From Bacteroidales bacterium (lineage in GTDB: Bacteria; Bacteroidota; Bacteroidia; Bacteroidales; Paludibacteraceae), in the NCBI GenBank assembly GCA_900766775.1, contig CAAFXN010000246.1:1-5102 (forward strand): 5,102 bases of DNA, given 5' to 3'. The notes beneath the pieces were generated by a model. It searched no databases. It worked only from the letters and a program-made list of their open reading frames with translations, and was not told the DNA's origin. Positions 1 through 4,970 of this stretch are shown piece after piece. Numbering within the stretch: position 1 is the first letter of the stretch; every line of letters starts with the position of its first letter. Made by a program: the position numbers and the translations under genes.

Positions 1-952
1 CCACTTCCTCGCCCGCTTCATCCTTTATAATAATAAGGTATCGCGGAGCCTGCTCCGAAGCATATTCCCACGTGAAGGTGTAGTTGTACCCGTCTTCACT
101 ATCGGCTTGCAGGTTCAGCAACTGGTATGGATTCTCGGGCATTACGAACTCAGGACCGGATACATACTCCGACAATAAGTTACCGCTGGCGTCTGTAGTT
201 GCCACTGCCCATTGGAAGGCTACATTGGCTAATCCGCTGACATTCAGTGTCAACGCAGTCTCGCTGGTATAGAATGGCTGTTGGTACTCTGTCCCCTCTT
301 CTTCCCATGTCAACTGCACACGCCAATAATCGCCCTTGTCCGCTTTCCAACGGAACGCCATCTTGCCATAGGTCGCGTCCACTTGCAAATCGTACGGCGC
401 ATACAGCGCAGGGTCTTCGGCATAGAAGGTAAACTCCTGATAAGTCCAATCGGTACCAATAAACATGGTAATCTCATCGTTCACGGGACGAACATAGAAA
501 CTATATGTACCGGCGCTTCCCTCCCATGTGTAGGACTTTTGGTCTATCAAATCCCATACCACTTCATTTCCTTGTGCATCGAAAATATAAATGCCAAAGA
601 TGTTTGCAGGGCTTTCCCAAGTAGCCGTCATCGTAGAGTCGCTAACGGCTATTTGCAGATTCTTCGCATTATAGTCGGGCACATTCGTTGCTATAACGCT
701 ATCCACAGCCTCCGTAGTAGCCACAATGTTCTCTGCTGAGTCGCAGGCACTCACGCGCCAGGTGTAGGCGCCTTCTATCGCCAAAGTAACTGTTTTGCTG
801 GTCTCGGAAAGAGTGGAATTATGGTAAATGCCCTCTTCGTACAGCACTTCCAGCATGTAAACGGGTGCAGGCTTCTCGCCGCCGCTCCAAGAGAAGGTGT
901 ATTCATAGCCGTTCACCGTCGTAGCCGTCAGGTTCTCCGGCGCAGAGTACTG
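1..952 (-). other. Array of at least four fibronectin type III-like modules (residues about 1036-1352 and beyond)
   Basis: Four successive modules of roughly 87-95 residues begin with an APENLTAT-type strand and continue with a Trp-containing strand. Module 1 (about 1036-1122) has APENLTATTV, YTFSWSG and YTWRVSACD. Module 2 (about 1125-1213) has AKNLQIAVSD and TATWESP. Module 3 (about 1215-1308) has APYDLQVDA and FRWKADKG. Module 4 (from about 1310) has LLNLQADSEDGYNYTFTWEY and is cut by the window. Such arrays usually act as spacers on secreted or surface enzymes. Sequence downstream of this window should show how many more there are and whether a C-terminal sorting domain closes the protein. 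Confidence 0.7.
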
Positions 953-3900
953 CGGTTCGACATACGGATGGTGTTCATACACGTATGCGCTATTCATCTC
1001 AGGAGTAGAACCATTGTAGTTCTGCCATGGACCGAAGAGCACCAATGTGTCGCCTTGTACAATCTCATTACCCGTGGTAAAATTGCTGTTATTCAACCAC
1101 TTGGTGCGGAAGCAATACAACTGATTGTCTGTTGTACCATCATCGGATACATATAGATTCGCATTTCCGTATTGCACTATTTGCTCAGGTGAATTTTTCA
1201 TCGTAGAGATGATACCTTTCACAAAGTACGACATGGATGATATAGTGTTATCGCGTGCCTGAATATATGCCAATGCGCTACCCGCAGCCATAGCCGTAGT
1301 CGTCTGATTTTGCAAAGCATACGCAGAAATACTGCCTTCTACGGCGTTGTAACGGTAAGAGTTCAACCGGCTCACCGAGATAGTATGGCTGTGCGCATAG
1401 GTGTTGCCTTCCGAGTCTGCTAAATCATAGTCGAATAGGTAGTCTCCGTTTGCGTCCAGCGAGATAGTCAGCAAGCCGCTTGTCAGCGTAATCGTATTCT
1501 CCGTACCCTTGCCATAGGTGATGTCGCTGTATTCAATTGTTCCGATAGCCTGCTTCCCGGGTTGCAGTTCGTAGGTACCAATGATGGAGTTTACATCCTT
1601 TACTCCTAATTGGAAACCGAGCAATGTCCCGAAACAGCCAGCTTCGTTATTCGAAAAGTCGCTTGTATATAGGGATATTCCCAAAGTATTACTTTGCACG
1701 TCTGACCAATCGACCACCTCTGCATGGGTAAAGAGGAACGAAGGTTCAATCACCTCCTCTGCGCCCGTCTCGCAGTCCACGCTCGTGAGCGGATATCTAC
1801 CGTCGGACGCGTTGCCTATCGAGAAGCAGATGTCTTTCTCTATGTTTTGGTAGTCCAGCGTCTGCTGTGCACCTGCCCAGTTGTCGCCCGTTACATCTTG
1901 GTTCACACCCAAGCAACCGATTACTTTTTCGTTCGACAACACAGTGACAGAATACCATCCGTCGTCGCCCAAGGTCATGGGGAGGCATGCGCCGCTCTCG
2001 TTCGCGTTCGCGCTCCACCACCATAGCCACAGACCATTCGACAAGTCCATCGTGCAATCGGCAGCAGGCTTCATGCGTATGTTAAACGGATTGAAGAACA
2101 GCGGGTTAGAACTCGAATAGATATGTGCAGCACCTTTGCCGACTGTCTCATACGTACCGTTGTAGTTCGTCAGCGCACCATACAATACCACAAAGTCGCC
2201 CACCTGCACCGTATTGGGGTCGGTAATCTTCTGCCCGTCTTTGCCATACACTTGATAGGCGTAGAACTCTTCCGTTGAAGTCCCGTCATTCGTCGGCGTG
2301 ATGTAGAAGAGGGCATTGCCGTAGTTGGAGATAGCACTTGAGTTGTTGTTATGGAGACGGTTAACCCAACCTTTCACATAGTACTTCTCGCTTGTGCTCG
2401 CGCCGCTTGCCAACTGCGAGCATATCTCGCGTGCCTCATACACATTCAGCGTACCTGCCGGCACTTCCACGCCCGCAGGGTCGGGCGTGATATCTTGGGT
2501 CGGCTCCTCCGTCCCTTGATAGACATACCCGTTTTGTATCACGAAAGGAAAGCGCTTCTCGCCCACGCCCGCCACATAGAAAGGCCAGTAGGTCGAATCC
2601 TGCGAGATACCCACCGACAACTCGTAGGCGCCGTCCGGCAGATCCCCTACAATCACACTCGTCGATTGGCTTTTGGTGAAGTAGTAGCCGGGGAGTAATG
2701 TGCCGCCCATGTAGTTGCTTACAGGAGAAGACACCACTTTGCCGTCTTGGTAGATAGCAAACCCGTAATAACCATCCACATTGCATGCGCCCGCGTTGCT
2801 GAAGACGTCTATCTGGAAGTATATCGGCGAGGTCTTGGCTAACTGCGCACCCGATGTCCATGTGATATTGTCTGCCGTAACGGTTACGGCACCTTTACCG
2901 CCCTCGTCGGGCTTGATGTTCGTGAACGCGCTCACATACTCCGTGAACGCTAGTCCGCTGCTCGCGCCGCCTATTCCTTGGTCCGCGGGCTCCAATGCCG
3001 ACAGCGCAAAATAGCCGTCGCAGTAGCCGCCCCAGCCCCAGTTGATATGTAGGTAGCCGTTCGACTGAATACCGTCGCACACAAAGGCGTGTCCTTCGTT
3101 ATTCACCGTGCGACCGCTCATCAAAATGGTATGCCCCGCTTGCAGGTCGGCTGCCATCATGTCCAGCATCACATTGGCATCCATGTAGTCTTTGGGTAGC
3201 ACTTTTATCCCGGCGTCGTACCCGAAATAGGTGTTGAGTGCCTGCGCCATCCGAGATGTGTTCGCCGCGCTGCCGCCTTCTGAACTAATGCCGTACTCCA
3301 TCTCGCATGCCACGCCGCAGTGGTACATCAGCGTCGCCACGGCGGTCTGCTGTGTAGTGGTCGAAGAGCCGCTGTAGTCGTCCAGCATTTTGCTCCACTG
3401 ATAGGTCGTATTGCTGAAGTCCGCGCTCAGCGTCTGACCGTTCCATGTGTACGAGTGCGAACTCGTACCTTTCGTGGGCCATTGGTTGGCATACATCACC
3501 TGCGCCGCAGCCGTTGCCACGCAACCCGTAACGCAACGCTCACCGCTCTTAGTCGGGCAGAGGTTGTTGTAAGGGGCACCTTGGTCCCATGTCGCGCTGC
3601 ACAGCGGGCTTACCGCCGTGTAGGTGGTTGCATACTCCGAACGGCTTGATACTGCCCCCGAAGCAACCGACTTACTTGCACGCTCAATCTCGTGTGCATA
3701 CATGTCCAGCCAGAAGCGCACATTCGCAGGCAGGTCGTCCGTGCGAAAAACACCCTCGTCGGCATAACCCAATATCGACCGACTCTTATCATCTGCCGAT
3801 ACCAATACAAAACCCTCGTTCGCGCGGCTGAAAACATACACCGCGGGGGTCGTCGCGTCGCTTTGCAGGTGCGTGTGCGCCAGCGTCAACGCGTCTGCAC

Positions 3901-4057
3901 TTGCTACACGACTTGCGCCCGACGGAGAGGAAAAAGCAGGATGCCGCTGCAGAAATTCTGCTGCCAACGCCTCTGCCTCGCTTGCACTCCGAGGAGTTGC
4001 GAACATGCCCATGCTGACAAACAAGAGCATGCCCATAAAGAAGGATAATCGTTTCAT
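1..4057 (-). CDS. Secreted multidomain C10 family cysteine peptidase (streptopain/PrtT-like), 3' end outside window
   Basis: Secreted papain-fold endopeptidase, probably made as a zymogen. The frame is open for 1352 codons from 4057 to the window edge. Residues 1-20 form a signal peptide (Lys-Arg, then a Met/Leu/Phe-rich core, possible cleavage after Ala20). Residues about 21-145 resemble the Spi inhibitory propeptide (VYVFSRANEGFVLVSADD). The mature part begins near 146-155 (TWDQGAPYNNLCP). The nucleophile is Cys179 in GCVATAAAQVM, the histidine is His323 in EGHAFVCDG, and Asn339 lies in HINWGWGG, so the C10 catalytic set is complete. About 970 residues of beta-rich modules follow. They probably mediate substrate or surface binding and may end in a sorting signal that is not visible. 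An in-frame ATG at 4117 would add 20 residues before the signal peptide; 4057 is preferred because it puts the Lys-Arg n-region at the N-terminus. No Shine-Dalgarno precedes 4057, which is usual in this phylum. Family call is firm; substrate is unknown. Confidence 0.95.
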   Translation of the reverse strand, partial: MKRLSFFMGMLLFVSMGMFATPRSASEAEALAAEFLQRHPAFSSPSGASRVASADALTLAHTHLQSDATTPAVYVFSRANEGFVLVSADDKSRSILGYADEGVFRTDDLPANVRFWLDMYAHEIERASKSVASGAVSSRSEYATTYTAVSPLCSATWDQGAPYNNLCPTKSGERCVTGCVATAAAQVMYANQWPTKGTSSHSYTWNGQTLSADFSNTTYQWSKMLDDYSGSSTTTQQTAVATLMYHCGVACEMEYGISSEGGSAANTSRMAQALNTYFGYDAGIKVLPKDYMDANVMLDMMAADLQAGHTILMSGRTVNNEGHAFVCDGIQSNGYLHINWGWGGYCDGYFALSALEPADQGIGGASSGLAFTEYVSAFTNIKPDEGGKGAVTVTADNITWTSGAQLAKTSPIYFQIDVFSNAGACNVDGYYGFAIYQDGKVVSSPVSNYMGGTLLPGYYFTKSQSTSVIVGDLPDGAYELSVGISQDSTYWPFYVAGVGEKRFPFVIQNGYVYQGTEEPTQDITPDPAGVEVPAGTLNVYEAREICSQLASGASTSEKYYVKGWVNRLHNNNSSAISNYGNALFYITPTNDGTSTEEFYAYQVYGKDGQKITDPNTVQVGDFVVLYGALTNYNGTYETVGKGAAHIYSSSNPLFFNPFNIRMKPAADCTMDLSNGLWLWWWSANANESGACLPMTLGDDGWYSVTVLSNEKVIGCLGVNQDVTGDNWAGAQQTLDYQNIEKDICFSIGNASDGRYPLTSVDCETGAEEVIEPSFLFTHAEVVDWSDVQSNTLGISLYTSDFSNNEAGCFGTLLGFQLGVKDVNSIIGTYELQPGKQAIGTIEYSDITYGKGTENTITLTSGLLTISLDANGDYLFDYDLADSEGNTYAHSHTISVSRLNSYRYNAVEGSISAYALQNQTTTAMAAGSALAYIQARDNTISSMSYFVKGIISTMKNSPEQIVQYGNANLYVSDDGTTDNQLYCFRTKWLNNSNFTTGNEIVQGDTLVLFGPWQNYNGSTPEMNSAYVYEHHPYVEPQYSAPENLTATTVNGYEYTFSWSGGEKPAPVYMLEVLYEEGIYHNSTLSETSKTVTLAIEGAYTWRVSACDSAENIVATTEAVDSVIATNVPDYNAKNLQIAVSDSTMTATWESPANIFGIYIFDAQGNEVVWDLIDQKSYTWEGSAGTYSFYVRPVNDEITMFIGTDWTYQEFTFYAEDPALYAPYDLQVDATYGKMAFRWKADKGDYWRVQLTWEEEGTEYQQPFYTSETALTLNVSGLANVAFQWAVATTDASGNLLSEYVSGPEFVMPENPYQLLNLQADSEDGYNYTFTWEYASEQAPRYLIIIKDEAGEEV
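965..1282 (-). other. OB-fold-like module, second copy (residues about 926-1031)
   Basis: This is a second occurrence of the module at residues 537-648. It shares the helix then YFVKGII, the block YGNANLYVSDDGT and the block VQGDTLVLFGPWQNYNGSTPE. The copies are clearly diverged (many substitutions between the landmarks), so this is an old duplication or two independent acquisitions rather than a recent repeat. The two copies flank the starch-binding-like and lipocalin-like modules. Confidence 0.55.
1343..1744 (-). other. Lipocalin/calycin-like beta-barrel module (residues about 772-905)
   Basis: The module starts with THAEVVDWSD and runs through LGISLYTSDF, GTLLGFQLGV, IIGTYELQPG, LLTISLDANGDYLFDYDLADSEGNTY. 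Repeated short strands, a GTY turn and the pattern LDANGDYLFDYDLADSEG resemble calycin-like domains embedded in secreted Prevotella and Porphyromonas proteins. This is a fold-level guess, and the ligand is unknown. Confidence 0.35.
1769..2101 (-). other. Starch-binding-like (CBM26-like) module (residues about 653-763)
   Basis: The stretch has the layout of Bacteroidota starch-binding module 26-like domains: a first strand FNIRMKP, an aromatic strand LWLWWW, a GWYSVTV strand, then QQTLDYQNI and DICFSIGN, closing with YPLTSVDC. The Trp cluster at 677-681 would be the natural sugar-stacking surface. The call rests on motif order remembered for the family, not on an alignment; it could be another carbohydrate-binding-like beta-sandwich. 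Confidence 0.45.
2114..2449 (-). other. OB-fold-like module, first copy (residues about 537-648)
   Basis: This resembles the small OB-like domain found in many secreted Bacteroidota proteins. The order is an N-terminal helix (YEAREICSQLASG), a YYVKGWV strand, a YGNALFYI strand, then VQVGDFVVLYGALTNYNGTYE. The second copy at residues about 926-1031 keeps the same landmarks: YFVKGII, YGNANLYV, VQGDTLVLFGPWQNYNG. The function of this module in such proteases is not established; a ligand-binding or spacer role is possible. Confidence 0.6.
2513..2896 (-). other. Beta-sandwich module after the peptidase domain (residues about 388-515)
   Basis: Residues 388-515 alternate short hydrophobic strands and polar turns (for example IYFQIDVFSN, GFAIYQDGKVV, LPDGAYELSVGI). 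This resembles the immunoglobulin-like modules that commonly follow C10 catalytic domains in Bacteroidota. A Thr/Pro/Asp/Glu-rich linker (about 514-535) separates it from the next module. The fold is inferred from the strand pattern only; no family is named. Confidence 0.55.
2918..3622 (-). other. C10 peptidase catalytic domain (residues about 146-380)
   Basis: The papain-like catalytic core is recognised by three blocks in order. The nucleophile block GCVATAAAQVMYANQWP has Cys179 (codon 3523-3521). The His block EGHAFVCDGI has His323 (codon 3091-3089). The block HINWGWGGYCDGYF has Asn339 (codon 3043-3041), which orients the histidine. The spacing matches streptopain and PrtT-type enzymes. 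Compared with streptopain as I remember it, the domain looks rich in cysteine: 153, 167, 175, 247, 251, 327 and 346 in addition to the nucleophile. This suggests disulfides in an extracellular enzyme, but the pairing is not deducible here. Domain edges are approximate. Confidence 0.92.
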
Positions 4058-4103
4058 AATAACTTTATTGTTTAACGGTTCGTATATAGTGATGAATCTT
4101 GGT
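4058..4103 (-). promoter_or_regulatory. A/T-rich proximal leader of the peptidase gene, no Shine-Dalgarno
   Basis: The bases just before the start at 4057 read TTAAACAATAAAGTTATT on the minus strand. The stretch is A/T-rich and unstructured and has no purine-rich ribosome site. This is the common arrangement for translation starts in Bacteroidota. It contrasts with the strong AGGAGG in front of the small ORF at 4572. Confidence 0.5.
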
Positions 4104-4310
4104 TTTCGAAAAGGCATTGTGCCTTGTTTCCCCTCATTCTATCTCTGTCTCTTTCTTCAGAATCTCTGCGAGGGCGTAGCCCGAAGCAAGGTCTTATAAA
4201 TTTCGAAAAGTCCTTGTGCCTTGTTCTCTGCTCATTCATTCCCTCCATCTATCTCTGTCTCATTTTTCAAAATCTCTGCGAGGGCGCAGCCCGAAGCAAG
4301 GTCTTATAAA
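4104..4310 (-). repeat. Two-copy imperfect tandem duplication in the peptidase leader (4104-4200 and 4201-4310)
   Basis: Two adjoining copies of 97 and 110 bp each begin TTTCGAAAAG and end GTCTTATAAA (plus strand). The last 40 bases (4161-4200 and 4271-4310) differ at one position only. The middle has diverged, and copy 2 is 13 bp longer. The single difference lies in the loop of a small palindrome, GGGC-GTA-GCCC (4172-4182) against GGGC-GCA-GCCC (4282-4292), so the stem is unchanged. The bases after copy 2 (TTTT) could be the relic of a third start. The repeat sits 47 bp upstream of the peptidase start, so it would be transcribed as leader if the upstream promoter serves the gene. Confidence 0.85.
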
Positions 4311-4444
4311 TTTTCCTTCCATTTCCGCTGCAAAATTACGACTTTTTTCCCACATACCATATAGACAAATCTTGACTTTTTACCTAAAACTCCGATAATT
4401 TCTGCCTTTTTCGCCCCATAAGACCAACAAAGACCATCCAACAT
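4304..4444 (-). CDS. Candidate small basic protein (46 aa), second small ORF of the upstream cassette
   Basis: This frame runs ATG 4444 to TAA 4304, starting 5 nt after the stop of the preceding small ORF. It has about ten Lys/Arg against three acidic residues, with two short hydrophobic stretches (AEIIGVLG and FVYMVCG) and the segment KKVVILQRKWK. No Shine-Dalgarno is obvious before the ATG, so it would depend on coupling to the upstream ORF. The frame is already open from 4462, just after a stop at 4465-4463. Its last two codons and the stop lie inside the tandem duplication. I recognise no family. It could equally be untranslated leader with chance coding capacity. Confidence 0.25.
   Translation of the reverse strand: MLDGLCWSYGAKKAEIIGVLGKKSRFVYMVCGKKVVILQRKWKENL
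4331..4338 (-). promoter_or_regulatory. Possible Bacteroidota -7 element (TAATTTTG) for the peptidase gene
   Basis: TAATTTTG on the minus strand fits the TAnnTTTG -7 consensus of the Bacteroidota primary sigma factor and is followed by CAG, as in many such promoters. The nearest TTTG (4369-4366) is 27 bp away instead of about 20, so the -33 box is poor. If used, transcription would begin near 4325 and give a leader of roughly 270 nt containing both copies of the tandem duplication. Confidence 0.3.
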
Positions 4445-4449
4445 CGCTG

Positions 4450-4572
4450 TTAGATAGTCTTGTTATTGCATACCCTGCTCGGCACTCCGAATAGAGTACT
4501 TATATCGAAAAAATGCACATTCGCCCGTGGGGGGGGGGAAATCGAATGGCTATGTACGCGGGCAGACTTCAT
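4450..4572 (-). CDS. Candidate 40-aa small protein with C10 homopolymer tract
   Basis: The ORF runs from ATG 4572 to TAA 4450. It begins MKSARVHSHSISPPP and continues RANVHFFDISTLFGVPSR to end in CNNKTI. What supports expression is its setting: a perfect AGGAGG seven bases before the ATG and a consensus promoter about 60 bp further upstream. There is no signal peptide or recognisable domain. A run of ten C encodes the Ser-Pro-Pro-Pro segment. One more C would switch to a frame ending at 4463 (37 aa), and one fewer to a stop at 4502-4500 (24 aa), so the product length depends on this tract. It could be a leader peptide controlling downstream expression, a small functional protein, or a spurious frame in a structured RNA. 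No family recognised. Confidence 0.45.
   Translation of the reverse strand: MKSARVHSHSISPPPRANVHFFDISTLFGVPSRVCNNKTI
4529..4538. repeat. Homopolymer run of ten G (plus) / ten C (minus)
   Basis: Ten consecutive G on the plus strand lie inside the 40-codon small ORF. Runs of this length are prone to slipped-strand change and also to sequencing and assembly error, so the stated length should be treated as provisional. Confidence 0.95.
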
Positions 4573-4579
4573 TTTTCTA

Positions 4580-4585
4580 CCTCCT
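4580..4585 (-). promoter_or_regulatory. Perfect Shine-Dalgarno AGGAGG before the 40-codon small ORF
   Basis: AGGAGG at 4585-4580 is followed by TAGAAAA and the ATG at 4572, a spacing of seven bases. Strong Shine-Dalgarno sites are uncommon in Bacteroidota, so its presence here decides the start of the small ORF and argues that the ORF is translated. Confidence 0.6.
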
Positions 4586-4628
4586 AATTAAATTAAGGTT
4601 AAGTAAAAGGTCTTTCACCTTTCGTCTG

Positions 4629-4660
4629 CAAAGATAAGGTTTTTTTTTGAATTGCACAAA
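4629..4660 (-). promoter_or_regulatory. Bacteroidota-type promoter TTTG-N20-TATCTTTG
   Basis: On the minus strand the -33 box TTTG (4660-4657) and the -7 box TATCTTTG (4636-4629) are separated by exactly 20 bases. They match the TTTG / TAnnTTTG consensus of the phylum's primary sigma factor. The spacer contains a run of nine A. Transcription should start near 4622-4625 and run toward the small ORFs (SD at 4585) and on toward the peptidase gene. It is the best promoter visible in the window. Confidence 0.7.
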
Positions 4661-4710
4661 TATTTTTGCTTTTTTCTCCTGTTTTTCCTAAAAAATACGA
4701 AAAATCAACT

Positions 4711-4775
4711 CCCCCGCCTCCCTCGCAGAGGGGGTAAAGGAGGTGCGGTCTCCAGGCCGCACCAAAGGGAGGGGG
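4711..4775 (+). other. Unit-one structure: three-way junction fold
   Basis: The outer arms 4711-4719 and 4767-4775 pair (five C with five G, a G-A mismatch, then two C-G and a T-G). They enclose two hairpins: CCCTC-GCA-GAGGG (4720-4732) and a nine-pair hairpin 4742-4750/4755-4763 (GGTGCGG with CCGCACC, plus a T-G and a C-G pair) capped by TCCA. The other units have one continuous hairpin here. The fold is derived by eye. Confidence 0.55.
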
Positions 4776-4841
4776 TAAGGGGGGCGGGAGGAGGACTCGG
4801 CACTCAGCCGCAAAGGAGTAAAGAAGGTATGCGTAGCAACT

Positions 4842-4872
4842 CCCCCGCCTCTCCTGTAAGGAGGGGAGGGGG
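4842..4872 (+). other. Unit-two hairpin with GTA triloop
   Basis: The arm 4842-4855 pairs with 4859-4872 over 14 positions, with one G-A mismatch and one T-G wobble, around the loop GTA (4856-4858). It is directly comparable with the hairpins of units one and three. As DNA or RNA it would be very stable. Confidence 0.65.
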
Positions 4873-4939
4873 TACGGGGGCGGGATGGTACACTCGGCAA
4901 TAGCCGCAAAGGAGTTAAAGGCGGTATGCGTTTGCAACT

Positions 4940-4970
4940 CCCCCGCCTCTCCTGAAAGGAGGGGAGGGGG
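4940..4970 (+). other. Unit-three hairpin with GAA triloop
   Basis: The arm 4940-4953 pairs with 4957-4970 over 14 positions, with the same G-A mismatch and T-G wobble as unit two, around the loop GAA (4954-4956). The only difference from unit two within the hairpin is the middle loop base. Confidence 0.65.

Noticed and set aside
281..739. 152-codon plus-strand frame, and other plus-strand frames opposite the protease
   Set aside because: They lie antisense to the clear 1352-codon peptidase frame. Their translations are Arg/His/Cys-rich without domain features, as expected for shadow frames.
4081..4088. TATATACG as a close -7 element of the protease
   Set aside because: It differs from TAnnTTTG at two important positions and lacks a TTTG box about 20 bp upstream, so it is too weak to call.
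4111..4125. Intrinsic terminator before the protease
   Set aside because: The stem has only six pairs, and the T-run on the minus strand is just TTTT partly within the stem. A terminator here would also block the gene it precedes.
4124..4398. Plus-strand frames of about 60 codons over the tandem duplication
   Set aside because: They arise from the duplicated DNA (the same SLRGRSPKQGL peptide in both copies) and have no ribosome site or promoter. The repeat is better explained as non-coding leader of the minus-strand gene.
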